Source: Pseudomonas sp. ISL-84
Lineage (GTDB): Bacteria > Bacillota > Bacilli > Bacillales > Cytobacillaceae
Length of the DNA: 64,000 nucleotides
Direction of reading: 5' to 3'
Assembly (NCBI GenBank): GCA_018613035.1
Contig: JAGGRA010000009.1
Coordinates: 28,969-92,968 of the forward strand
Shown here: in pieces, positions 50,831 to 59,053 of the stretch
How positions within the stretch are numbered: position 1 is the stretch's first letter
Layout of the letters: the number at the start of each line of letters is the position of its first letter
Translations under genes and position numbers: made by a program
Notes under the pieces: model-generated
What the model was told of the DNA's origin: nothing
The model's database searches: none
What the model saw: only the letters and a program-made list of their open reading frames with translations

Positions 50831-50923
50831 ATGGAGCTTTTCCTTTATATTGGGACCTATCTATCCGTCTCAGTTGCTCTTGGCTGGCTGATTTCCATTG
50901 CTTTTAAACTGTTTCTAGAGTAG
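50831..50923 (+). CDS. 30-aa single-helix membrane peptide
   Basis: ATG 50831 with AAGGAGGAAA upstream, then a 30-residue product with one hydrophobic helix (YIGTYLSVSVALGWLISIAF). No family recognised; the ribosome binding site is the main evidence. Confidence 0.4.
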   Translation: MELFLYIGTYLSVSVALGWLISIAFKLFLE

Positions 50924-51137
50924 GTTCAATTTTGGTTTGTAAAAGGCAAAGTTGTAGATTAAAAGTTATTGGAGAAGGGTTTCAACGGAGAGATTTTCAT
51001 AGGTTCCCAGAAACAAAGAATTAAAAGAGACTTGATACATACAGCCAGATCATACATACAACATCGAATCCATTCGTGTTTTTGGTTCGTACAGAAAGAT
51101 AGATCGGCTACTCTTACTATCCAGGGAGGGAATTGAC

Positions 51138-51329
51138 GTGTGGATTTTAACCCTTTTTTTACAAGACAGCATTAAAATGTTTGAGTATGATAACAAGGAT
51201 GAAGCGAGAGTAGAGTTTGAAAAGGCAGATGGATGTAAGATTCTCTCTGAGATCATCCATTATGTGGACTTTGAAAAAGAAGGAAAGGTAAAAAGAGGAA
51301 AAGCCAGAACTCCCCCTTGGAAATTTTAA
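51138..51329 (+). CDS. small conserved-looking hypothetical protein
   Basis: 63 aa starting with GTG 51138, ribosome binding site AGGGAGGGA 6 bp upstream. The product WILTLFLQDSIKMFEYDNKDEARVEFEKADGCKILSEIIHY has the pattern of small Bacillus proteins with a beta-alpha-beta ferredoxin-like half; function unknown. Terminator follows at 51382. Confidence 0.55.
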   Translation: MWILTLFLQDSIKMFEYDNKDEARVEFEKADGCKILSEIIHYVDFEKEGKVKRGKARTPPWKF

Positions 51330-51381
51330 GAGAAGATTATGGGGGTCAGTCCCCCATTAGGTACTGAATTCCTTAGGATAT

Positions 51382-51418
51382 AATAAACCATCTATATACC
51401 CAAAATATAGATGGTTTA
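51382..51418. terminator. bidirectional terminator
   Basis: ATAAACCATCTATAT pairs perfectly with ATATAGATGGTTTAT, loop ACCCAAA; between convergent genes. Confidence 0.85.
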
Positions 51419-51432
51419 TTTCATTCATGGGT

Positions 51433-52521
51433 TCAAATAAAGGTTTCTGACCCCGGCTGCTTAAGTTGGGCATCACTAAGTAATTGGTTAAGAGCAAAGT
51501 CAATATTGGAATGATTTTTTGGTTCCAGCCATTCTTCCTGAATGATTACATAAGAGCAATTTTTGCTATTTAGGTAACTATAAATGATCTGGGCTTGATC
51601 AATTTCATGCCTGCTTACATCGATCGGTGTAGGATCATGGTTTTTTAAATAGGGTAAGATCGTTGTTTTTATGTTTTCACTCAGCTGTTCAAGATTGTTT
51701 TCTATTGAATACTTTTGGCTAAAAAGGACCTTTGTCCTTTTAATAAGGAAAAATTTAATGAAGCTATCATTTATTTTTTCGATGATGGCGATTAGATGGT
51801 TTTTTTCTGTGAACTCGATCATTTTTTCTTTTTTTAACAAGGCGTTTACTGCCTGTATCGAATCCCTATATTTTGAGGCAGTTTCAAAATCACATTTCTC
51901 AGCTGCGGTGATCATCATGTGCTCCATTTCCTCGACTAGCCTCATGTCTTGGCCATTAAGAAATGCAATTAACTTGTCCAGGACTTCATTGTACTGCTGG
52001 ATCGCAGCACCTCCCATACATAGACCATTACACAATCCTAACGAGACATTTAAGCAAGCTGTGTTCGAATGGTAAGGATTGCTGCAATTTAGTTTAAAGC
52101 AGTCCTTTATCCCCTGGATGGCTTTTGCCGCAGTATTTTTGCTTGTAAAGGGTCCAAAATATAGTTTGCCGTCACGCGCAGCAGGGTTATAAGTTATTTC
52201 GATTTGGCGATAATCAGTGTTGACCGCAATTCCTATATAGACAAAGGACTGCGGGCTTTTCATCATCCGATTATACATCGGATGCCATTCCTTAATGAGC
52301 TGACATTCCAGCATGAATGCTTCAAATTCGGTATCTGTCTGGATATATTCAAAGTCCTTTAAGTGATGGATCAGTTTTTTTACCTTGGGCGAATGAGTAC
52401 TCGAATGCCTGAAATAGGTTTGAACCCGATTCTTTAAGTTTTTCGCCTTGCCTACATAAATAATTTGGTCAGAGGAATCTTTCATAAGATAAACGCCCGG
52501 TGATAAGGGCAGCTTTTTCAC
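51433..52521 (-). CDS. UvrC paralogue: GIY-YIG nuclease with UVR motif, no C-terminal nuclease domain
   Basis: 362 aa. The GIY-YIG domain is present as PGVYLMKDSSDQIIYVGKAKNLKNRV (active-site Y and R), and the UvrC-like cysteine region (FKLNCSNPYHSNTACLNVSLGLCNGLCMG) follows. EEMEHMMITAAEKCDFETASKYRDSIQAV is the UvrB-interacting UVR motif. The RNase-H-like 5' nuclease and HhH domains of full UvrC (about 600 aa) are absent; the C-terminus is family-specific. GTG 52521 is the only start in frame that keeps the domain, but it has no ribosome binding site; the frame runs on to ATA and a stop, so the original start may be lost. May nick damaged DNA 3' to the lesion, as Cho does. Confidence 0.78.
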   Translation of the reverse strand: MKKLPLSPGVYLMKDSSDQIIYVGKAKNLKNRVQTYFRHSSTHSPKVKKLIHHLKDFEYIQTDTEFEAFMLECQLIKEWHPMYNRMMKSPQSFVYIGIAVNTDYRQIEITYNPAARDGKLYFGPFTSKNTAAKAIQGIKDCFKLNCSNPYHSNTACLNVSLGLCNGLCMGGAAIQQYNEVLDKLIAFLNGQDMRLVEEMEHMMITAAEKCDFETASKYRDSIQAVNALLKKEKMIEFTEKNHLIAIIEKINDSFIKFFLIKRTKVLFSQKYSIENNLEQLSENIKTTILPYLKNHDPTPIDVSRHEIDQAQIIYSYLNSKNCSYVIIQEEWLEPKNHSNIDFALNQLLSDAQLKQPGSETFI

Positions 52522-52548
52522 TTTTTCTGATAGATTTATTGTTACTCA

Positions 52549-52680
52549 GCCCTTTACTCGATTATATCTATCAAGTATTTTATCACGATTGAACGGGAAA
52601 CTGGCAAATTATCGCTTTAAGTTATTCACTCAGGGGCGGGACGAATTCCAGATTCGATTGCTCCTTGAAACCACCCATAT
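52549..52680 (-). pseudogene. flavin amine oxidase 3' scrap with downstream homology
   Basis: Minus strand reads WFQGAIESGIRPAPE and a stop. The stretch to 52549 aligns with the region after the remnant at 33525 (shared blocks: CCAGATTCGATTGCTCCTT, GGCAAATTATCG-like, TTATTCACT-like). So two copies of the 3' end of an amine oxidase gene and its downstream flank are scattered in the window. Confidence 0.6.
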
Positions 52681-52764
52681 ATTATGGCAGGTGGGAACGA
52701 ACCAAGTTAGGCGTACATAATATGAGCAAGGGAAAATAGAGCAAGTTGGAGGGAGAGGAATAAC

Positions 52765-53013
52765 ATGTATCGTAATGGAATGAATCAACAGGGTTCACCC
52801 AATGGACTGATGCAAGTTGTAGTAGTGGAGCCTTTTGTGTATGCAGCACTTCATAGCCTGATTGGAAAGAGAGTGGTTATTGATACATCACGCGGTCCAG
52901 TAGACGGAACGATTGCTGATGCAAAACCTGACCATGTAGTGGTTCAACAACATGATTCTACATTCTTTGTTCGTATTAGTGAAATCATTTGGATTATGCC
53001 AGAGTCTAAATAA
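52765..53013 (+). CDS. yuzF: YuzF-like DUF2642 protein
   Basis: 82 aa. DUF2642 pattern: VVVVEPFVYAALHSLIGKRVVIDTSRGPVDGTIADAKPDHVVVQQHDSTFFVRISEIIWIMPES, an Sm-like small beta barrel found in several Bacillus spore proteins (YuzF, CotD neighbours). Ribosome binding site GGAGGGAGAGG. Function unknown. Confidence 0.82.
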   Translation: MYRNGMNQQGSPNGLMQVVVVEPFVYAALHSLIGKRVVIDTSRGPVDGTIADAKPDHVVVQQHDSTFFVRISEIIWIMPESK

Positions 53014-53054
53014 TTCTTACCTTATTTAAACATCCGATTGCAAGAATTAAAGAT

Positions 53055-53080
53055 CGAGCTGTCTATGAGGCAGCTTTTTT
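53055..53080 (+). terminator. terminator after yuzF-like gene
   Basis: AGCTG pairs with CAGCT around TCTATGAGG, followed by six T residues. Confidence 0.7.
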
Positions 53081-53437
53081 GTGTGCTCAAGGGCATTTGG
53101 CGGCACTAGAGATATGCAAAATGGAGTAAAGTGGTACGAGCAAAATAAAGTTTAATATAAAAAGTTGCTTTCAGCTAGGAAGATGACTTATACAAATCAT
53201 AGATATTTGCATTAAATATAATAAGAGTAACAGAAAAGAGATAACGATCATTTGTGGAGTTGTAATTAAATTATTCTCTTAATTTAGGTATTATGGCTCC
53301 TTAGCAGCCATTGATCAAGAAAAGGACGGACATAAATTAGCAGCACAAAATAAACAGTCAAAATTACTGGAGAAATGACAAACCAATAGCTAATGAAGTT
53401 TTTAATCATTTATTTAAATGGAAAGAAGGAATGTAAA
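53081..53437. other. gene-free region
   Basis: AT-rich, no good frame or strong hairpin. It precedes the frameshifted gene at 53438 and should contain its promoter. Confidence 0.3.
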
Positions 53438-53919
53438 ATGCTTAGCTGCGAAAATCGGAAAGGACTAACTGTGAGCTCTGGTCCGATTCATATCCCTGCT
53501 TTAAATCAAGGGAACCTTGTGAATGACAGACTTGTTGTTACTATTAAAAATCACTCCAACCAAGCATTTCAAGCGAGCGTTGTCGTCGAAGAATGCAGAC
53601 CTGATTTAACCACCACAATCATGCTTCCCTCCGCTAGTAATATCAACGAAAGAACGTTAGCTTCTTTTCCTAAAGAAACGATTCCTGGTAACAAGTGCAG
53701 AGTATATAATGTAGCAATACCCGTTAATTCGTTTCCTTTTATTAAAGTGACTTCCCCAAGGGTGACTATGAAGCAATTGAAGGAAGACCAGCAGGTGGTA
53801 AACTGGAGATTAGCGTAGTTGCCGGCACAGGAAGAACGCTTACAGATCTTCCTGCACATGGACTGCGAATTGCTGATGCAGCCACATTTGTCCCTTATGG
53901 AAGCTGGTTTATTGAATAA
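53438..53919 (+). pseudogene. hypothetical beta-rich protein, frameshifted
   Basis: ATG 53438 with GAAGGA upstream. The first frame reads SSGPIHIPALNQGNLVNDRLVVTIKNHSNQAFQASVVVEECRP to about 53745 and then turns into low-quality sequence. In another frame the protein continues SDFPKGDYEAIEGRPAGGKLEISVVAGTGRTLTDLPAHGLRIADAATFVPYGSWFIE to TAA 53917-53919. So a one-base loss near TTTTATTAAAG (about 53738-53746) splits a protein of about 160 aa. It resembles beta-sandwich surface or spore proteins, but no family is recognised. Could be a sequencing error. Confidence 0.6.
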
Positions 53920-54186
53920 CCTGATTCTAATTTCTCCCTATTAAGTTCTTGCAGAAATGCCCTGGTACAAAATAGATAGGGGACAGGCCCAACACAGTTA
54001 ATTACTCTGTGAAAGGATAATAGAGAGACAAGTTTAATTCGAAGTTCCTTCCCAATGCTGGATGATAAGAGAAAGGACTTAATTGGTGCTGCCAAGGTGC
54101 CAGGCTTAATACTCAAAATAATTAGCAGATAAAGGAGAGAGCACACAAGCCAGAAGTTCTATCTCCTAGTTTAGCGGTTTAAAATA

Positions 54187-54342
54187 GTTGGATATAAAGA
54201 CAAAAGCCTTCCATCAAGCGATGAAAGGCTTTTTGTCTGTACTCATTCTTTCGTCAGAACAGACAGAACTTCACCGGTAATACTTTGCGCTTCCTGCTTA
54301 AATGCAGCGGGAAGGGCCGTAGCGATCGGGTGAAACACTTCC
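54187..54342 (-). repeat. duplicated segment, copy A: terminator plus C-terminal gene scrap
   Basis: Nearly identical to 56844-57001. It contains a hairpin (AAAAGCC...GGCTTTTT) and, on the minus strand, the end of a gene reading VFHPIATALPAAFKQEAQSITGEVLSVLTKE with stop at 54243-54245. No start is present. Confidence 0.8.
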
Positions 54343-54636
54343 GTTTTCATTCAAGTTATGAGTATCACCTTGATCCGGGGCGAGAGTACAGGAAATTAAA
54401 AAGGTTTTTGAGTTATAAGGGAATAAGACTTCAGCAAATTTGATTAAAGTTTCTTTTACATATGTCATAGGAATTGAAGTGTGAATTGCATACATTACTT
54501 TTAAATTTACCTGAGCCTTTATATGGAAAAATGAATTCAATTGTCCAATTTTGGAAACCTTAACCCTTATTAAATGAAACGTGGATATATAGCTCATATC
54601 CTAAACCAATCCATGATCCTACGGAGGTGTGAAGTA

Positions 54637-55689
54637 TTGGCAAATAAGATTGTAAATTTATGTATATATTTTACGCCCAGAGATGGGGTCGAAAGTATTG
54701 ACATTGAAAATGATGTAAAAAGGGCATCGTTAATTTGGAATCAATGCGGAATCGAATTCAAGGTTAAGAAGAAGTTTACATCAATTGACTTGCCGGATTT
54801 GGCAAATTTTTCATTTGCTGATAAAGAAATAACCCATTGTGGAGACTTAACAAATGCTCCAAATACGGCAGTGAATATAAGGCTTGAAAAAATGTTAGCA
54901 TTTCGTCCGGAATGTGATGAAACGGATGTTGCTGTCTATTATGTGAGCGGAAAAACGTTTTCAGATGGAACCACAACCTCCTGTTTCTACCCTCAACAAG
55001 TCGCTGGAAAAAAGCTGTTCTCTATTGTATTAACAACCGGTGCGATAAATACAGATTATCTTGCCCATGAGCTTGGACACGCATTATTTGTTCGTCCTAA
55101 TGGCAACTATGATGATCCTGATCCGAAAAGGGATCCAGCAGATAAAATTCACAATACTGATCAATGTTACTTGATGCACGTTCCGGTAGGCGGGATTAAA
55201 ATCACTCAACCACAATGTGTACTTGCGAATAAAAGCACCCTATTAAAGGAACCGATGCCACCTGCTGACCTGTTTCGATTAATTAAAATCGATGGTACTT
55301 TGTTTATTAACGACTATGATTGGCCTGATGATGATGACTCTAAAACCTTTGTCTTACCCCATAAAGAGTTGAAGGTGAATCCCTTCAATATAGTGAATAC
55401 TTGGGAGTTCACACATGTTGTCGATGAAGTTCGGGTCAAGGTGATACTAGAGTTTTGCTGGAGTATGAATTCCTCCATCACTCTTAATTCTTTCTTATTC
55501 CTATATGAAGGGGTCAATGGCAAGACGACCGATGATCTTGATGGGCTTCAATTATCAACGGATATCATTCCTAAGGATGCTCAAAATTTTGCGGTTGAAT
55601 CGAATGTTATTAATGTAGAAGAAGATGAAGTTGATGATATTGGGTATTTAGAGTTATTTATTTCTAACGATATAGACCCGAACCCATAA
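54637..55689 (+). CDS. HExxH metalloprotein, paralogue 1
   Basis: 350 aa from TTG 54637, which has GGAGGTG 9 bp upstream, exactly as in the paralogue that follows. Zinc signature HELGHAL (H144, E145, H148). H172 and a CYLM turn (I-H-N-T-D-Q-C-Y-L-M) lie about 25 residues on and could be the third ligand and the Met-turn of a metzincin-like peptidase, but the classic HExxHxxGxxH is absent. Conserved cysteines include C9, C37, C68, C93, C116, C177 and C191. The C-terminal 130 residues are beta-rich and acidic (TTDDLDGLQLSTDIIPKDAQNF). No signal peptide. Function unknown. Confidence 0.72.
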   Translation: MANKIVNLCIYFTPRDGVESIDIENDVKRASLIWNQCGIEFKVKKKFTSIDLPDLANFSFADKEITHCGDLTNAPNTAVNIRLEKMLAFRPECDETDVAVYYVSGKTFSDGTTTSCFYPQQVAGKKLFSIVLTTGAINTDYLAHELGHALFVRPNGNYDDPDPKRDPADKIHNTDQCYLMHVPVGGIKITQPQCVLANKSTLLKEPMPPADLFRLIKIDGTLFINDYDWPDDDDSKTFVLPHKELKVNPFNIVNTWEFTHVVDEVRVKVILEFCWSMNSSITLNSFLFLYEGVNGKTTDDLDGLQLSTDIIPKDAQNFAVESNVINVEEDEVDDIGYLELFISNDIDPNP

Positions 55690-55702
55690 GGAGGTTAGAA
55701 AA

Positions 55703-56773
55703 TTGAGTAACAAGTGTGTAAAACTTTGTATCTATATAACTCGCGGTGTCAGCAAGAGTGATAAAGACATTCTGGAAGACGTACGTAAAGCTTCAGCCAT
55801 TTGGACTCAATGCGGGGTTGAATACAGGATCAAAAACAGGTTTACACCTATACAGTTACCAGATCTGAACGTTTCTTTTCAAAACAAAGAAATCACATTT
55901 TGCGGCACTCTATCGAATGCTCCGGATACGGCAGCAAATGCTAAGCTTAAACAATTATTGGCTGTTCGGAAAGAATGCACGGAAGATGAAATTGCTGTCT
56001 ATTATATCGGGGGAGATACTTTCGAAGATGGCGTATCAACCTCTTGTTTTTACTTCCAAGAAGTCGATAACCAGAAGCGATTCTCAGTATTATTAACAAA
56101 TGGCGCCACTTCCGATCATTTAGCTCATGAACTTGGACATGCTCTATTGGTTCGTGAAAATGGAAAGTATGATGATCCCATTAATCCGGATCCAGCTGAT
56201 AAGATCCACAACACGGATCCATGTAATTTAATGAATAAAGCAATAAAAGGTATTAATATAAAGGAGAGACAATGTGTAATTGTGAATGACAGTCCGCTTT
56301 TAAAAGAGTGGTCGCCGCCTTCAGATATGTTCAGGAACATTCATGTGCGGGGCAGTTTATTTATCAGGGACGATGATTCATCTATATTTGATGCTCATGC
56401 AGCTGATACAGAAACCCATATCATTAAGCCCTTTGTAGAAAAGCTTGGACCTTTGAAAACGCATGAAGCTTATGCTATTGGCATTTTTACGACGGATGAA
56501 GTCCAAATCTTTATTGATTACGACTGGACATGGAATTTTGATTCCTCTATAACACTCGAAATAGGCATGCGTTTATATGAAGATGATGATATAGTTAGCG
56601 GACTCATTTTCGATGACCTCGATGGCAAGAACTCAAAAATAGTTAAAATACCAAAAGATGCTGTTGATTTTGAAGTGAAATTAAATGTTTTGAACGAGGA
56701 TGAAAATGAATCAACGTTTGGAAGCCTTAAGCTTTTTATTTCTAACGAGATAGGCTTTTCAGGAGACAATTAA
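55703..56773 (+). CDS. HExxH metalloprotein, paralogue 2
   Basis: 356 aa from TTG 55703 (AGGAGG 8 bp upstream), 13 bp after paralogue 1, so one operon. The same elements recur: LAHELGHALLVRENGKYDDP, then DPADKIHNTDPCNLMN, then CVIVNDSPLLKEWSPPSDMFR, and an acidic beta-rich end with DDLDGKNSKIVKIPKDAVDF. By eye about half of residues match paralogue 1, with the metal site and the HNTDxCxLM segment most conserved. No signal peptide or membrane helix, so either intracellular or released with the spore. Confidence 0.72.
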   Translation: MSNKCVKLCIYITRGVSKSDKDILEDVRKASAIWTQCGVEYRIKNRFTPIQLPDLNVSFQNKEITFCGTLSNAPDTAANAKLKQLLAVRKECTEDEIAVYYIGGDTFEDGVSTSCFYFQEVDNQKRFSVLLTNGATSDHLAHELGHALLVRENGKYDDPINPDPADKIHNTDPCNLMNKAIKGINIKERQCVIVNDSPLLKEWSPPSDMFRNIHVRGSLFIRDDDSSIFDAHAADTETHIIKPFVEKLGPLKTHEAYAIGIFTTDEVQIFIDYDWTWNFDSSITLEIGMRLYEDDDIVSGLIFDDLDGKNSKIVKIPKDAVDFEVKLNVLNEDENESTFGSLKLFISNEIGFSGDN

Positions 56774-56843
56774 CTCATAGATTTTTATTATAAAGGAGAA
56801 GGCATAGTAGCTGGAAGTTACAGCGTTCTTGAGGTTCACATAA

Positions 56844-57106
56844 GTTGGATATAAAGACAAAAAGCCTATTCATCCAGCGATGAAAGGCTTTTTGTATGTA
56901 ATCACTCTTTCGTCAGAACAGACAGAACTTCATCGGTGATTCTTTGCGCTTCCTGCTCTAATGCAGCGGGAAGGGCGGTAGCGATCGGGTGAAATACTTC
57001 AACGATATGGTAATTCTTGAATCCCTGTACCTGGGTGGCAGTTATTCCTTGTACGAAGAAATTGACGGAAACAGATTGCATGTCGTTGTAGCCGGCTTCG
57101 GAAACT
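56844..57106 (-). pseudogene. duplicated segment, copy B: longer C-terminal gene scrap
   Basis: Copy B of the segment at 54187, extending further. The minus strand reads SEAGYNDMQSVSVNFFVQG, then ITATQVQGFKNYHIVEVFHPIATALPAALEQEAQRITDEVLSVLTKE, ending at TGA 56902-56904. An upstream TGA closes the frame near 57112. It is the tail of a protein whose start is gone; family not recognised. Confidence 0.65.
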
Positions 57107-57388
57107 GAGTGTCATGTAAGCTAGAATATCCCATTTTACTCCTTCAGATTATTAGCCTCTCAAGTTATTGTAGCCCTAAAAATGTTCTTATGCTCTTGCC
57201 TAGGTATGTAAAATCATGATATTCACCTGGTGGAACTCTACCTTTAAGCAAAAAAGTGATTTGAGTGTGAAAAATAGAAGTATTTACACCGTCTTAGCAT
57301 GAGATTATTTTTTATGAATATAAATTAACTAAATATAGTATCTATAATTTTGCCTGAATTAAACTTTTACTCATGGGTTTTTAGCCTA

Positions 57389-57410
57389 TTATATGGGAAT
57401 CCCCATATAA
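57389..57410 (+). promoter_or_regulatory. 22-bp inverted repeat upstream of the SDR gene
   Basis: TTATATGGG and CCCATATAA flank AATC (57389-57410), a perfect inverted repeat 80 bp before the SDR start, in operator position. Regulator unknown. Confidence 0.4.
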
Positions 57411-57488
57411 ATTTATTATCAAAACTAGCAATTTATAAAGATGAAACTATTTGCCAGAAATAATATCAGGAGCAGGAGGCAAGAGAAA

Positions 57489-58226
57489 ATGGAAAGTAAT
57501 ACTTTAAAAGATAAATGCATATTGATAACTGGAGCGAGCCGTGGAATTGGGAAAGCTATAGCCCTGGCATGCTCAAGTCAAGGTGCCAATGTAATTTTAA
57601 CTGGGAGAAATACTGAAAAATTAGAAGCAGTATGTCAAGACATACAGATGAAAGGAGGAAAGGCGCAATATTTTGTATTTGACTTACAGGATGAAATCTC
57701 AATTCAAAATAATATAAATACAATTTTACACCAAGTGGGAGATGTAGATGTTCTAATTAATAATGCTGGTATGGGCCACTGGTCAAAAATAGATGATACC
57801 TCTATAGAAATATGGGACCAGGTAATGAATGTAAACTGCAGATCAACATTTCTGATGTGTAAGCTTTTGTTGCCGCATATGTATAAGAAAAAGCAAGGCC
57901 ATATCATTAACATTTCTTCCGTAATGACTACTCGCAGTGTTCAAAACCTGGCTGCGTATATCTCCTCGAAGGCAGCAGTAGATGCATTTACAAAATGCTT
58001 GTATGCAGAAGCAAAACAGCACAATGTAAAAGTCACATTATTATCCCCTTCTCAAGTTGATACCGAATTTCGCGATAATATGACGGAAAGGGCTCCAATG
58101 AGTTCCAGCCAGAAGGCAAAAATGCTTCAGCCAGCAGACGTTGCAGATGCAATAATATGGTTATTAAATACCTCACCTAGGTCAATTCCCGTATCCCTAA
58201 ATATTGAAATGCAGGGTGAACAATAA
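57489..58226 (+). CDS. short-chain dehydrogenase/reductase
   Basis: 245 aa classical SDR. NAD(P) motif TGASRGIGKA (about 14-23), NNAG near 90-93, and the catalytic S (INISSVM), Y (AAYISSK, Y-x-x-x-K) and K. Closest in style to FabG-like 3-oxoacyl reductases or YohF-type enzymes; substrate unknown. ATG 57489 with GGAGG about 11 bp upstream. It precedes the GntR-TRAP operon by 170 bp on the same strand but has its own upstream palindrome, so joint function is only a suggestion. Confidence 0.88.
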   Translation: MESNTLKDKCILITGASRGIGKAIALACSSQGANVILTGRNTEKLEAVCQDIQMKGGKAQYFVFDLQDEISIQNNINTILHQVGDVDVLINNAGMGHWSKIDDTSIEIWDQVMNVNCRSTFLMCKLLLPHMYKKKQGHIINISSVMTTRSVQNLAAYISSKAAVDAFTKCLYAEAKQHNVKVTLLSPSQVDTEFRDNMTERAPMSSSQKAKMLQPADVADAIIWLLNTSPRSIPVSLNIEMQGEQ

Positions 58227-58255
58227 TTTAGAAAAAAGTTATCTATTTTTTAAAA

Positions 58256-58273
58256 CAAATTGTATACAATTTG
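58256..58273 (+). promoter_or_regulatory. GntR-family operator, perfect palindrome
   Basis: CAAATTGTATACAATTTG is an 18-bp perfect palindrome with core TTGTATACAA, the type bound by FCD-class GntR regulators. It lies 124 bp before the GntR gene, suggesting autoregulation of the whole transporter operon. Confidence 0.65.
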
Positions 58274-58396
58274 TATATTTAATGTCTACCACTCATATAT
58301 TTAAATGACAGCCAGTCTTTCATCTTGAATATTTGCAATATAAACAATACTCAATAAATAAAGATTGCTATGAAATAAAATAACAGGTGATAGAAT

Positions 58397-59020
58397 ATGT
58401 CCAATGCTCAAAGAGCTTATGAAGCAATTAAGGAAAAAATTTTAACTGGTTCTTATGAACCAGGACAAACATTAACTGAGCATCAGCTAGTTGACGAATT
58501 GGAGATGAGCAGAACACCAATTAGGCAGGCATTGCACAAGTTAACGATTGAAAATCTATTGAAAAGCCATCCAAATAAGGGTGTAGTAATAAAACAAATG
58601 ACAGCAAAGGAAATACAGGATTTATTTGAATTTAGGTATGTGCTGGAAAAACATGTGTACGAACAACTATTTGCGCAAAATAAAGTGAAGGAGGCTTATA
58701 CCCAGTTAACTGAAATACAAACCTCATTGAAGAATACAAGTCTTGATGCTCTGACAATTATGAAAATAGATCACCTGTTTCATAAAAAAGTAATTGAACT
58801 AACTGGAAATAGTTTGATTTTAGCCAATATGGAAAATATTCGTGACCAAATCCTATTAATCGGGACGAAAATCCTGTCATCATCTAAAAACGTTAACTTT
58901 GAATCAAACAAAGAACATGATGAAATATTAGAGGCTTTGAGGAAAGAAGATTTAAAAGAAGTTATTAACAAGGTTAATAGGCACATTGAAAACACTCATA
59001 AAAGAATATTATTAGTTTAA
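58397..59020 (+). CDS. GntR/FCD family transcriptional regulator
   Basis: 207 aa. Winged helix at the N-terminus (EAIKEKILTGSYEPGQTLTEHQLVDELEMSRTPIRQALHKLTIENLLKSHPNKGVVIKQMT, about 6-68), then a helical FCD ligand domain (DLFEFRYVLEKHVYEQL, DHLFHKKVIELTGNSLILANMENIRDQIL, NKEHDEILEALRKEDLKEVINKVNRHIENTHKR) with D and three H metal ligands in the usual places. First gene of a six-gene operon; probably releases the operator at 58256 when the transported substrate is bound. Confidence 0.92.
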   Translation: MSNAQRAYEAIKEKILTGSYEPGQTLTEHQLVDELEMSRTPIRQALHKLTIENLLKSHPNKGVVIKQMTAKEIQDLFEFRYVLEKHVYEQLFAQNKVKEAYTQLTEIQTSLKNTSLDALTIMKIDHLFHKKVIELTGNSLILANMENIRDQILLIGTKILSSSKNVNFESNKEHDEILEALRKEDLKEVINKVNRHIENTHKRILLV

Positions 59021-59053
59021 TGCAGTTTAATAATTTAGGGGGTATTTTAATTT

